From: Treponema sp.
Lineage (GTDB): Bacteria; Spirochaetota; Spirochaetia; Treponematales; Breznakiellaceae
DNA length: 61,600 bases
Assembly: GCA_009782955.1 (NCBI GenBank)
Contig: WRIB01000005.1
Coordinates: forward strand, 1,288-62,887
Direction of reading: 5' to 3'
Position numbers and translations under genes: made by a program. The notes beneath the pieces were generated by a model that had not been told where the DNA came from, searched no databases, and saw only the letters and a program-made list of their open reading frames with translations. Shown here one piece after another: positions 45,876-55,052 of the stretch (positions are counted from its first letter, which is position 1; each line of letters begins with the position of its first letter).

Positions 45876-46754
45876 ATGATAAACAAAAGAAACGTACCTC
45901 TGGTACACCTGTTCGGCATCATTGCCATAATGATGATAATTGGAATCACAATGGCCGCTTGTAAAAAACAGCCAGCCGGCACTCCGGGAAATACGAACAC
46001 AGATTCAGGCGTTTTCCTGGCGTACGTACCTGTAGAAGCCGCAATCTTTGTGGATATACAGGATGTTGCGACCGATATGCCCCCCCATACCGTTAAGTCC
46101 CCTGCCGGCCATGACATAACGATGGTTCCTGCCGAGGCATTATTCGAAGCGATCGGATACAGTACAGCCTGGCTACCCAAGGAACAGCGCCTGGAGATAT
46201 ATGAATCGTCCGGCGAGAATTTGGCGTTTGTCTTTCTTATTGGACACCCGGTCGCATGGTTTCAAATATATGCTGCGGAGATTGACGAACGTCTTAACGG
46301 CGAGGAACCGCTGTTATCTCCCGCGGCTTTGATCAATGGAAAAGTATTTATACCGCTGCATTTTATTACTGACAGGATCGGCTATTGGTGGGATTCCAGT
46401 GTTGACTCAAATAACATTTACCTGTTTTCTCCCGCTTACAGGGAAATGCGTATGGGTGAAGGTAAAGGCGTATCTCAGCCTTTGGATGAGATTGAAATGA
46501 ACTGGCTTTTAAACACTCGGACGGAAAACTGGCATTCCATGGGTAATGGGGAGAAGGAAACGATTATTTTTTTCATAGTACGCTGGTGGGATGTTGTTGA
46601 CGGCTACATAACACCGGATTTTGACGAAATGTTAATGTTTGCGGATTTGGATCATCAAATGAAAATTAATTTAAAAAACGGCGTAGATGAAGGAATTTTC
46701 CAAACAGCGTGTAAAATTTATAACATTGATATTTCAAAATATTTTAGAAGTTAA
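45876..46754 (+). CDS. Lipoprotein with copper-amine-oxidase-N-like (stalk) domain
   Basis: Lipoprotein signal (MINKRNVPLVHLFG, hydrophobic to ITMAAC) and a Thr/Gly/Asn linker. Two repeats then resemble the stalk domain of copper amine oxidase N-type proteins: MVPAEALFEAIGYSTAWL and FIPLHFITDRIGYWWDSSVD, each followed by a short beta strand. The C-terminal 80 residues are unassigned. ATG 45876 follows AGGAGAACGAG; an ATG 24 bases earlier lacks this. The next gene, an MCP, starts 9 bases after the stop, so this may be an accessory ligand-binding or cell-wall-associated protein for it. No enzyme function is implied. Confidence 0.75.
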   Translation: MINKRNVPLVHLFGIIAIMMIIGITMAACKKQPAGTPGNTNTDSGVFLAYVPVEAAIFVDIQDVATDMPPHTVKSPAGHDITMVPAEALFEAIGYSTAWLPKEQRLEIYESSGENLAFVFLIGHPVAWFQIYAAEIDERLNGEEPLLSPAALINGKVFIPLHFITDRIGYWWDSSVDSNNIYLFSPAYREMRMGEGKGVSQPLDEIEMNWLLNTRTENWHSMGNGEKETIIFFIVRWWDVVDGYITPDFDEMLMFADLDHQMKINLKNGVDEGIFQTACKIYNIDISKYFRS

Positions 46755-46763
46755 AGGATGACT

Positions 46764-48872
46764 ATGAAGAATAAAAAAGTATCATTTGCAGTAATTATCA
46801 CGATCTATTCTATGGTAATTATTTTATGTATCACTATTGCAATATCCGCAGTTTTTTTCTATAACCTGCGGAACCTGTCGCACCGTCAGGTTATTTCAAA
46901 TACCAGATTAACCATGAGTCATTTGAAAAGCGAAGTGATAGGAATGTTACAAGGTTATAATGACCTTTTAACTCATACTGCCGTAGGGGTCGTGTCCTTG
47001 CTGGAACAAAACCGGGATTTGCCACGTGAGTCTATGCGAAGATTTTTTTCCGAGATAAAAGAAACCGCTCCGGAAGTAGAATGGCTTTATTATTCCAGCA
47101 ACAGTAAATGGGATGAGCCCGGCGGTTATTTTGAACTGAATGTAGAGTGGATTCCCGATGCTGATTATGATCAGAGAGAGCGTCCCTGGTTTATAGAAGC
47201 GAAAAAAGCCGGAGGGCAGATTGCCTTTCTGGAACCCTATATAGATATCGCAAAAGGAAATCTCTCCATTGCAATTTCGTTGCAGATATTCGATTCAGAG
47301 GGCAGAGATATAGGTGTTGTATGCGCAGAGATCGTGGTAGCTTTCCTTAATACCCTTCTGCATGGAGACAGAAACGAAGCTATTTGGCTTATCGACAAAA
47401 ACGGACATTTTGTTACTCACCCCGATTTGGAAGTTGTATTGAACAAGAAAAACTTTTTTGCCGAAACAGGCCTGACAGAATTCCAAAACGAAGTATTGTC
47501 TTCTGCGGATAATTTTTTTGCGGAAAACAAGGATACTTTTATCGACTCAGCCCCAATTCCCCAGGCGGGATGGTATTTGGTATCTACCATTTCACGCAGC
47601 GAAGCGTATGCCGAGACAAACCGTGTTTTGCTTTTGGTCGTTTTTATGCTGGCAGGGCTTATTGTAGGTTCTGCGGTAATTCTGACTCTTATTGTCCGAC
47701 GCATGGTAAAACCCCTAAAAAATGTAGCAGGTACTCTTCAGGAAATTTCCCAGGATTGGAATCTTTCAAAGCGGGTGGAAATTAAAAAGACAGGCGGTAT
47801 CGCCGAAATTTACGAAATAAGTTCCGTTTTTAACATGACTTTTGATAAAATCAAAAGCCTTGTCGCTGTCATTAAAAAACAGGCAACAAACCTCCATAAC
47901 ATCGGCAGCGACCTTGCCAGCGATATGACCGAAACCGCCGCAACGGTTAACGAAATCACTTCTACTATTCAGAGTATTAAAAACCGTGTTTTAAACCAGA
48001 GCGCAAGCGTAACCGAAACACATGCCACTATGGAACAGGTTGTCGTTAACATTGACAAGCTGGACGGATTGGTAGACAAACAAAGTTCAAGCACTTCACG
48101 CGCTTCGTCCGCCGTAGAGGAAATGGCAGCCAATATTGATTCGGTCAGCGCGACACTTGCAAATAATGCCGCAAATGTGCAAACTCTAAGTGAAGCCTCA
48201 GAGGTAGGCAAGACCGGGTTACAGGAAGTGGCAGAGGACATACAGGAAATTTCGCGGGAGTCCGAAGGCCTAATGGAAATAAACTCTGTTATGGAAAACA
48301 TAGCCAGCCAGACCAATCTGCTTTCGATGAATGCTGCAATAGAAGCGGCACATGCAGGAGAAGCGGGAAAAGGGTTTGCGGTAGTCGCCGATGAAATCCG
48401 CAAACTTGCCGAAAGTTCCGGAGAGCAGTCAAAAACCATTGCTACGGTACTTAAAAAAATAAAAGGTTCCATCGACAATATCATGAAATCCACGGAAAAC
48501 GTACTAACCAGGTTTGAAGCTATCGACTTAAGCATTAAGGTAGTGTCGGATCAGGAAGAACAAATACGCAATGCTATGGAAGAACAGGGAGTGGGGAGCA
48601 GGGAAATCGTTAAAGGTGTCATGGAAGTAAATGATATTACTCAGAAGGTAAAAGTGAGCTCTCATGAAATGCTTGAAGGTTCTACCGAAGTAATCCGTGA
48701 AAGTACGGACCTTGAAAAAGTAACACAGGAGATTGCTTTCGGCATGAACGAAATGGCAAGCGGCGCTGAACAGATGAATGTTGCCGTTCACCACGTCAGC
48801 GAGTTAAGCAGTAAAACCCGCGAAGGCATTGAAGTCTTAATAAAGGAAATCGCCCAGTTTAAGGCGGAGTAA
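46764..48872 (+). CDS. Methyl-accepting chemotaxis protein with dCache sensor
   Basis: TM1 about 8-32, a double-Cache periplasmic domain (about 40-285, with [34 protein letters not shown] and [16 protein letters not shown]), TM2 (about 292-315), HAMP, then the signalling domain with [20 protein letters not shown]. Cache domains of this type bind small metabolites such as amino acids or carboxylates. ATG 46764 fits the AAAGGA site better than the ATG at 46758. The stop overlaps the ATG of the REC-HD-GYP gene (TAATG), implying coupled translation of receptor and phosphodiesterase. The signalling half is nearly the same as those at 55.0 and 57.6 kb. Confidence 0.92.
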   Translation: MKNKKVSFAVIITIYSMVIILCITIAISAVFFYNLRNLSHRQVISNTRLTMSHLKSEVIGMLQGYNDLLTHTAVGVVSLLEQNRDLPRESMRRFFSEIKETAPEVEWLYYSSNSKWDEPGGYFELNVEWIPDADYDQRERPWFIEAKKAGGQIAFLEPYIDIAKGNLSIAISLQIFDSEGRDIGVVCAEIVVAFLNTLLHGDRNEAIWLIDKNGHFVTHPDLEVVLNKKNFFAETGLTEFQNEVLSSADNFFAENKDTFIDSAPIPQAGWYLVSTISRSEAYAETNRVLLLVVFMLAGLIVGSAVILTLIVRRMVKPLKNVAGTLQEISQDWNLSKRVEIKKTGGIAEIYEISSVFNMTFDKIKSLVAVIKKQATNLHNIGSDLASDMTETAATVNEITSTIQSIKNRVLNQSASVTETHATMEQVVVNIDKLDGLVDKQSSSTSRASSAVEEMAANIDSVSATLANNAANVQTLSEASEVGKTGLQEVAEDIQEISRESEGLMEINSVMENIASQTNLLSMNAAIEAAHAGEAGKGFAVVADEIRKLAESSGEQSKTIATVLKKIKGSIDNIMKSTENVLTRFEAIDLSIKVVSDQEEQIRNAMEEQGVGSREIVKGVMEVNDITQKVKVSSHEMLEGSTEVIRESTDLEKVTQEIAFGMNEMASGAEQMNVAVHHVSELSSKTREGIEVLIKEIAQFKAE

Positions 48873-49894
48873 TGAAAACAATATTCGTAGTAGACGACAA
48901 TGACGTAAATCTTCTGACAGCAGAGAAAACCCTGTCAGAACATTATGATGTATTTACTCTGTCGTCTGCTTCGGCAATGTTTGATCTTTTGGATAATGTC
49001 GTACCGAATTTAATATTGCTGGACATAAACATGCCGAAAATTGACGGTTTTGAAGCGTTAAAGCGCCTGAAAACCGATACACGGTATATGAACATCCCTG
49101 TTATATTTCTGACAAGCAAGAATGACGCTGTTACGGAATCCCGCGGTTTTGAGCTAGGTGTTGTGGATTTTATTTCAAAGCCGTTTTCTGTATTGGTTCT
49201 TCTTAACCGCATCAAGACACATCTGGGGATTGATACAATAATCCGGGAACGGACAGAAAAAATTCTAAGGCTGCAAAACAGTCTGGTATCCGCTTTGGCC
49301 CGCATGGTAGAAAGCCGCGACAAGCTGACAAGCAGGCATGTAGAACGCACGACGGAACATGTAAGAATATTGTTAGACGCTATGCTGGAAAAGAATGTAT
49401 ATGCCAATGAAATACGGGAGTGGAATCTGGAAGCCGTTATTTCGTCGGCACGTTTGCATGATATAGGTAAAATCGCTGTTACAGACATGATTCTGAATAA
49501 GGCCGGCAGTTTGTCTGACAGCGAATATGAAATAATGAAAATCCATGCTGCCGAAGGCGAAAAGATTATCGACAGTATTATTGCTGAATCGGATAATAAT
49601 GAATTTTTGCAAAACGCAAAATTGTTCGCGGGCAGCCACCATGAATGGTGGGACGGTACGGGCTATCCTCACGGGCTGAAAGGCCTGGATATTCCCCTGC
49701 AGGGGCGTATTATGGCAATAGCCGACGTGTACGACGCACTGATATCGGATCGGCCGTATAAGAACGCTTTTACGCACAGGAAAGCGGTGGAAATCATTAC
49801 TCAAGGCAGGGGAAGTCAGTTCGACCCGCAAATTGTAGATGTGTTTCTTGAAGTCAGTGATTCATTTGCAAAGGATAAAAATAATAATGAATAA
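48872..49894 (+). CDS. Response regulator with HD-GYP c-di-GMP phosphodiesterase domain
   Basis: Receiver (1-120, phosphoacceptor Asp51 in ILLDINMPKIDG, Lys in FISKPF) joined by a short helix to an HD-GYP domain (about 140-330). The catalytic signatures are present: LHDIGK with His196-Asp197, HHEWWDGTGYPHGL with His256-His257 and Gly264-Tyr265-Pro266, and ADVYDALISDRPY. Characterised relatives hydrolyse cyclic di-GMP, so phosphorylation would lower c-di-GMP and favour motility. It is coupled to the upstream MCP by TAATG and overlaps the next gene, a hybrid kinase, by eight bases. Confidence 0.93.
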   Translation: MKTIFVVDDNDVNLLTAEKTLSEHYDVFTLSSASAMFDLLDNVVPNLILLDINMPKIDGFEALKRLKTDTRYMNIPVIFLTSKNDAVTESRGFELGVVDFISKPFSVLVLLNRIKTHLGIDTIIRERTEKILRLQNSLVSALARMVESRDKLTSRHVERTTEHVRILLDAMLEKNVYANEIREWNLEAVISSARLHDIGKIAVTDMILNKAGSLSDSEYEIMKIHAAEGEKIIDSIIAESDNNEFLQNAKLFAGSHHEWWDGTGYPHGLKGLDIPLQGRIMAIADVYDALISDRPYKNAFTHRKAVEIITQGRGSQFDPQIVDVFLEVSDSFAKDKNNNE

Positions 49895-52800
49895 CAAAAA
49901 CAGAAAGAAATCAAGTTTTAAAAACAAGGTCCTGCTTCCTGTCATTGTAATATTTACAGTATCAATTCTGCTTGCTTCAGCTATTAACTTTACGCATTTA
50001 CATTCAATCGTAGAAACGAAAAACACGGCGAATTTGGAAATTTTTATAAACGATGTTTTTTTGGAAATCCGGCAATTAAATATTATTATGGAAACCGTTA
50101 AACAAACTCTTAACGAAAAACATCTTGCAATAGCAAAAACATTGGCAAACTGGATAACGGCAGGCATAATACATAAAGAACTGGAATATCTCGCTTCTTT
50201 TCTGGATATTATTGAATTAAATATCGTAAACCAAAACGGTATTTTAATCGCCAGTAACGTCCTTGATCTTCCCGGATTTGACTACAAAGAATATGAAACA
50301 ACAAATAAATACATGGGTTTGATCAGCGGAACATTAACAGAAATTGCAGAAGAGCCGAGGTTATCAGTCTTGTTGGACGGATCAACCGGCAGTATGAATC
50401 ATTATGTAGGCGTTCCGCTCCCGGACGGCAGAGGATTTATTCAAATTGGTTTTAACGCGGATGTTATTATTAAACTGCAGGATTCAATCGAAATTGAAGA
50501 ATTTATCGTTGATGCAAAGATCGGGCACAACGGTTACGGCATGGTATTGTCAGAAGGAAAAGTAATTGCTCTCCCCTGCAATAGTACGCTGGACAGAAAT
50601 ATAGCAGAAGAAGATTGGTATAAAACGGTAACATCCGGCGATGGTTTTTCGTGGGTTACTATTAATAATGAAAGATTTTTTTCGGGATACAAGAGTGAGT
50701 ATAATAATACCGTTGTTGGCCTGATACCTATAGGGGATTATTACAGCGAGCTTAAACAATTACTGGTTCAGACCGTGCTATTAATGCTTGCCGCCATTGT
50801 TGTAATGATTACTTCCATATATATGGTTTTAGGCAAGCTGCTTTCTCCTGTAAAACATCTTATATCAGGTCTTCATAGAATCGCCGAAGGAGAATATAAC
50901 GCTCGGATAGAAGGCAATTTCAATGACGAGTTGGATGAAATAAAAGACGCCATTAATTCCATGGCTGAAAATAAAAAAGTGAATGACGAGCAAATGCAAA
51001 TTATATTTGAAGCGACTCCTCTTGGTGCGAATTTATGGAACAGGGATATACAAAATATCAGAACCAATGATGAAGCAGTAAGACTCTTTGGACTGGCAGA
51101 CAAGCAGGATTATCTTGACAATTTTTCCGTGCTTTCACCTGAACATCAGCCTGACGGCCAACTGTCATCAGAAAAAGCCGCCAGGCTGGTCAGAAAAGCG
51201 TTTGAAGAAGGTTACACTCGTTTTGAATGGATACACCAAAAACTTGACGGTGAACAGATACCGTGCGAAATTACGCTCGTCCGTGTTAAATATAAAAATG
51301 ATTATGTTGTCGCCGGATATACCCGCGATTTGCGCGAAATGAAGGCATATATCGCAGAGATGCAAAAGACAATCGCCGCTGAAAACGCGAAAAACATTGC
51401 AGAACAAAGCAACCGTTCAAAGGACATTTTTCTTGCCCACATGAGTCATGAAATACGTACCCCAATGAACGCAATATTGGGCATTTCGGAAATTCAGTTG
51501 TTCAACGAACATCTTTCAAAGGATGTAAAAGAAGAATTTATCAGAATATATGAGTCCGGCAATTTATTGTTGAATATTATTAACAACATACTCGATTTTT
51601 CAAAAATTGAAGCGGATAAAATGGAAATTGTTCCCAACAGATACGATGTTCCGAGTCTTGTCAACGACACCGTGCAGTTAAACCGCCTGCATTATGACAA
51701 CAAACCAATAGATTTTATTCTGCAAGTGGACGAAAATACGCCGTATGAATTGATTGGCGACGAACTTCGTATCAAGCAAATACTCAACAATCTGCTTTCC
51801 AATGCGTTCAAATATACGGAAACAGGCGAGGTAGAACTGTCTATCTCTGCCGAATCGAAGCAGGATAACGAAACCGTAACGCTTATTTTAAGTGTGCGCG
51901 ACACGGGACAAGGCCTGAAAGAAGATCAAGTCGCACGGCTTTTCGATGAGTATTCACGCTTTAATCTGGAAACAAATCGCGGCATATCCGGTACGGGATT
52001 GGGCATGAACATTACAAAACGCCTTATTGATATGATGAACGGCGAGATAACCGTGGAAAGCAAAGTCGATGCAGGAACGGCGTTTACCGTGCGCTTGCCG
52101 CAGGAAAGAAGCAGCCCGGCAGTATGCGGAGCCGATATTGCAGAGAGGTTACAGAATTTTAGCTATCACAATACGTCAATTTTAAAGAAAACTCAGATCG
52201 TACACGAGCATATGCCTTACGGCAAGGTCCTGGTTGTGGATGATGTTGAATCCAATTTATATGTCGCCAAGGGGATGTTAACTCCCTACAGGCTGCAAAT
52301 TGAAACCGCTAAAAGCGGGTTTGAAGCCATTGAAAAAATAAAGAATAATGGCGGGTTCGACATCGTGTTTATGGACCATATGATGCCTAAAATGAACGGT
52401 ATACAGGCGGCAAAAATTATACGGGATATGGGCTATACGAAGCCCATCGTCGTGTTGACGGCCGATGCCGTTGTCGGGCAGGCGGAAATGTTTTTATCAA
52501 ACGGCTTTGACGGCTTTTTATCAAAACCCATCAACTCGCATGAATTAGACGATTTAGTGAAAGTCTTTATACGGAATAAAAAGCCGCTTGAAGTTATACA
52601 GGCGGCACAGAAGAATGAAATACACGAAATAGAAAAGTGTTTTATTCTCGATGCCCGGGATGCAATAGATGTGCTGACAGATATTTATGCAAGAATAAAC
52701 ACTCTTAATAACACGGATATGGAATCATATACTATCACTGTTCACGGCATTAAAAGCGCCCTTGCAAACATCGGTGAAACAGAGCTATCCGGCATTGCTC

Positions 52801-53177
52801 TAAGGCTGGAAAATGCGGGGGACAGCAGGAATCTCGCCATTATAAAGGACGAAACTCCGGCATTTATAAATGCGCTTCAATCTTTAATCGTAAAATTCAT
52901 ACCAGCGGAAACCGGCGGAGATGCGGCGGTTTCCCCTGATGACACGGATTTCCTGCTTGAAAAACTACATGAAATAAAAACGGCCTGTGAAGCGTTTAAC
53001 GTAAGAGCCGCAAAAACAGCACTGTCTGACTTGAAGCAAAAAACATGGCCGCACGATATAAACGATGTTTTGGATGAAATATCTGTAAGACTGCTGCACG
53101 GTGAGTTCAAAAGGGCTATTTCCGCTGCGGAAAAAACTGTTCCCGAAACAGCACAAAGTTACCCGGAGGCAAAGTGA
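49887..53177 (+). CDS. Hybrid sensor histidine kinase with PAS, receiver and Hpt domains
   Basis: A 1096-residue phosphorelay protein. Order: TM (about 13-33); periplasmic dCache-like sensor (about 40-290, with GHNGYGMVLSEGK and DRNIAEEDWYKTV); TM (about 296-316); HAMP (about 318-365); PAS (about 370-485); HisKA with His521 in HMSHEIRTPMNAILG; HATPase (about 630-740, NNLLSNAFKYTETG, RDTGQGL, GTGLGM); receiver with Asp830 (VFMDHMMPKMNG); Hpt with His953 (TVHGIKSALANIGE). ATG 49887 overlaps the upstream stop; an in-frame ATG 48 bases earlier lies within the HD-GYP gene. Likely targets are the neighbouring receivers. Confidence 0.93.
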   Translation: MNNKNRKKSSFKNKVLLPVIVIFTVSILLASAINFTHLHSIVETKNTANLEIFINDVFLEIRQLNIIMETVKQTLNEKHLAIAKTLANWITAGIIHKELEYLASFLDIIELNIVNQNGILIASNVLDLPGFDYKEYETTNKYMGLISGTLTEIAEEPRLSVLLDGSTGSMNHYVGVPLPDGRGFIQIGFNADVIIKLQDSIEIEEFIVDAKIGHNGYGMVLSEGKVIALPCNSTLDRNIAEEDWYKTVTSGDGFSWVTINNERFFSGYKSEYNNTVVGLIPIGDYYSELKQLLVQTVLLMLAAIVVMITSIYMVLGKLLSPVKHLISGLHRIAEGEYNARIEGNFNDELDEIKDAINSMAENKKVNDEQMQIIFEATPLGANLWNRDIQNIRTNDEAVRLFGLADKQDYLDNFSVLSPEHQPDGQLSSEKAARLVRKAFEEGYTRFEWIHQKLDGEQIPCEITLVRVKYKNDYVVAGYTRDLREMKAYIAEMQKTIAAENAKNIAEQSNRSKDIFLAHMSHEIRTPMNAILGISEIQLFNEHLSKDVKEEFIRIYESGNLLLNIINNILDFSKIEADKMEIVPNRYDVPSLVNDTVQLNRLHYDNKPIDFILQVDENTPYELIGDELRIKQILNNLLSNAFKYTETGEVELSISAESKQDNETVTLILSVRDTGQGLKEDQVARLFDEYSRFNLETNRGISGTGLGMNITKRLIDMMNGEITVESKVDAGTAFTVRLPQERSSPAVCGADIAERLQNFSYHNTSILKKTQIVHEHMPYGKVLVVDDVESNLYVAKGMLTPYRLQIETAKSGFEAIEKIKNNGGFDIVFMDHMMPKMNGIQAAKIIRDMGYTKPIVVLTADAVVGQAEMFLSNGFDGFLSKPINSHELDDLVKVFIRNKKPLEVIQAAQKNEIHEIEKCFILDARDAIDVLTDIYARINTLNNTDMESYTITVHGIKSALANIGETELSGIALRLENAGDSRNLAIIKDETPAFINALQSLIVKFIPAETGGDAAVSPDDTDFLLEKLHEIKTACEAFNVRAAKTALSDLKQKTWPHDINDVLDEISVRLLHGEFKRAISAAEKTVPETAQSYPEAK

Positions 53178-53279
53178 TATTTGTAAAAAGAGCGGTGTCT
53201 GATATCGGGCAGCTTCCTGATTTTTTTTCCGCACCGTACCACTACGGTACACTTTCCCATTCTCCCAAAACATGCTACA

Positions 53280-53846
53280 ATGCAAAACATGAGTACATTT
53301 ATGGAGAACGCAGAAGTGACTGACACTGTTCTTGATAAAGAAGCCAAAAGCGCCGCATTTGCGTTAAAAATCGGCTGGGAAAATTGTATGAACGCAAGCG
53401 ATAACGCACTCAAGTGCCAAAGCACAATGAGAAAAGCGGCAATGGAGATAATACTAAAAACAGGATACGCAGACGATTCTGTTTATGACAGCCTTGAAAA
53501 ATCATACATAAATAATATGATCAGCGCAGAGCCTGATTATGAAGAAATCAACAAGACAATAGACGCTCTTGCCGCGATAAACACCGAAAAATCTGTTGAG
53601 CTTCTTTTTGTTTTTCTGCAGGGACTTCATCAGAAGAAACATACAGGAACATGGGGGAAAAAAGAAGAAATTATATTTCCCTGGATTGTAAACAGTTTTT
53701 GTATTATAAATGTAAAATGCAAAAATATATGGAATCTTCTGGTTGTAATTTTCCGTACCGAAAAATATTCAAACAACGAACGCCTGCATGCCAAAAATGC
53801 GCTTATTAAAATAAAAGCGGCGGCAAGTCAGCAGCCTGCAGCCTGA
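53280..53846 (+). CDS. Hypothetical all-helical protein, possible HEAT-like repeats
   Basis: Family not recognised. The 188 residues are predicted mostly helical, with no membrane helix or signal peptide, and have repeats suggestive of HEAT or armadillo helices (TIDALAAINTEKSVELLFVF, SNNERLHAKNALIKIKAAAS). No good ribosome-binding site precedes the ATG at 53280; in-frame ATGs at 53289 and 53301 are alternatives. It follows the hybrid kinase by 102 bases, which hold no clear feature. It may be a scaffold or adaptor in the signalling island, but nothing in the sequence proves this. Confidence 0.55.
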   Translation: MQNMSTFMENAEVTDTVLDKEAKSAAFALKIGWENCMNASDNALKCQSTMRKAAMEIILKTGYADDSVYDSLEKSYINNMISAEPDYEEINKTIDALAAINTEKSVELLFVFLQGLHQKKHTGTWGKKEEIIFPWIVNSFCIINVKCKNIWNLLVVIFRTEKYSNNERLHAKNALIKIKAAASQQPAA

Positions 53847-53922
53847 ACCATTCCGGCTGTTACGGAAAATATCAGATGTTAAATGAGGTCTCTGTACGTA
53901 CCGAAAGTGTTCCATTGATATC

Positions 53923-53951
53923 TTGATTTTTTTGTCGCTTTCCTGTATATT
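53923..53951 (+). promoter_or_regulatory. Sigma-70 promoter for tRNA-Leu
   Basis: TTGATT (53923-53928) and TATATT (53946-53951) with a 17-base spacer, ending eight bases before the mature tRNA 5' end. Confidence 0.78.
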
Positions 53952-53959
53952 GATTACAG

Positions 53960-54043
53960 GCCCAGATGGTGGAATTGGTAGACACGCTAGTTTCAGGTAC
54001 TAGTGCCTTCAGTGGTATGGAAGTTCGAGTCTTCTTCTGGGCA
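53960..54043 (+). tRNA. trnL: tRNA-Leu (CAG)
   Basis: An 84-base class II tRNA with acceptor GCCCAGA/TCTGGGC, D arm TGGTGGAATTGGTAGACACG, anticodon stem CTAGT/ACTAG with loop TTCAGGT giving CAG, a long variable arm (TGCCTTCAGTGGTA) and T arm containing GTTCGAGTC. Discriminator A; CCA not encoded. It stands alone with its own promoter. Confidence 0.94.
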
Positions 54044-54120
54044 AATTGCTAATTCCCTATGTTATGTTGAAGGAAGTTACAAATGTAACTATTGCACAAG
54101 GATAAGGTGATTTTGTGTAA

Positions 54121-54513
54121 TTAATCTTCGAAAATTGTAAGCCGCGTATTGGCCTTTATCACATCATCAAGAGTACGGAGTATATGTTTTTTTACAGGTT
54201 CAGGCAGGCTTTCGATAATTATCATACGTTTAGCCCATCGCCTGGTTAGGGGTATTTCGGCAGCTTGACATTCCAATCCTAATATCTTATTAACTGAAAC
54301 TCGAAGGACGGAGGCCATGTCAAGCAGAGTGGTATCAATCATATGAGATCTTCCGGCTTCATAGGAGGCTACAGCCTCACGGGTTAAGCCTATTTTCTCC
54401 CCCAGTTCTTTTTGGGTAAGTCCGCTCCGTTTTCTGATGGATTGTAAACTTTTCCCGACTTCGGCAAGACGGTTTTCTTGTGATTTTTTCGGGTTTTTTC
54501 TGCCTTTCATCAT
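54121..54513 (-). CDS. XRE-family helix-turn-helix regulator
   Basis: A Cro/CI-type HTH lies at about 20-75 (LQSIRKRSGLTQKELGEKIG, LTREAVASYEAGRSHMIDTT, LLDMASVLRVSVNKIL). The 55-residue C-terminal part (RRWAKRMIIIESLPEPVKKH) is helical and may mediate dimerisation. Length is 130 residues, Lys/Arg-rich at the N terminus. It is divergent from the small protein/MCP pair at 54.8 kb, and the shared intergenic region contains candidate operators, so autoregulation and control of that pair are plausible. No phage genes are nearby. Confidence 0.87.
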   Translation of the reverse strand: MMKGRKNPKKSQENRLAEVGKSLQSIRKRSGLTQKELGEKIGLTREAVASYEAGRSHMIDTTLLDMASVLRVSVNKILGLECQAAEIPLTRRWAKRMIIIESLPEPVKKHILRTLDDVIKANTRLTIFED

Positions 54514-54821
54514 TATATTAATTATAAAGAGACATCAATAAGAAGGTATTGTGAGTACCAAAATAGTATCCGTTTTTTATATATTTAATACCACATGCTC
54601 TCTTGCTTAAATCTGGCTTTGTTTAGGCATTATCAAACGTTACCGGGACATATCAATGTAAATATGCATCAAGATATGAATATTGACTAAAGGTAATATA
54701 AATACCATAATAGATTCCACAACGAGAACTTGACATGGTTTTTATCTAGTCAGGCCTGTCAAAATTAACAGCGTTATATTGGTTTTTTCTTTTTGACTAC
54801 TTTCTGTAAGGAGTTAAAACA
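54514..54821. promoter_or_regulatory. Divergent regulatory region between XRE gene and MCP unit
   Basis: 308 bases without a gene. Near the XRE start is a dyad, GGTATTGTGAGTACC (54545-54559), followed by further GTAC/ATACC half-sites, suitable as an XRE operator. Around 54730-54765 TTGACATGG and CCTGTCAA form a loose inverted repeat in the leader of the plus-strand unit. The rest is AT-rich and shows nothing more. Confidence 0.5.
54683..54711 (+). promoter_or_regulatory. Sigma-70-like promoter for the 54822 gene
   Basis: TTGACT (54683-54688) and CATAAT (54706-54711) with a 17-base spacer, leaving a leader of about 105 bases before the small protein gene. Confidence 0.6.
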
Positions 54822-55052
54822 ATGGTTCAAATAACAAAACCTGATTCTCTGACACAAATCCAAAAGGAAGATACAGACATATTTTTTTCTTCCTATCAGG
54901 CATTAAAAGAAGCAAAAACAGACGCAAAGGATAATCTTCAAATTCTGATTTCACTATTTGACAGCACGAATAAGCTCTGCAGGTCATTGGAAAGATTAGA
55001 CAATCTAGTGGAATCAATAATTTTTAATAAAGAAAAGGAGACAGAAAAATGA
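54822..55052 (+). CDS. Small helical protein coupled to an MCP
   Basis: Not recognised. Seventy-six residues, charged and predicted to be one long helix or helical hairpin ([35 protein letters not shown]), with no signal peptide. ATG follows TAAGGAGTTAAAACA. Its last four bases overlap the ATG of the MCP (ATGA), so its dose is tied to that receptor. A coiled-coil partner of the receptor's signalling domain is possible, but this is inference from position only. Confidence 0.68.
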   Translation: MVQITKPDSLTQIQKEDTDIFFSSYQALKEAKTDAKDNLQILISLFDSTNKLCRSLERLDNLVESIIFNKEKETEK

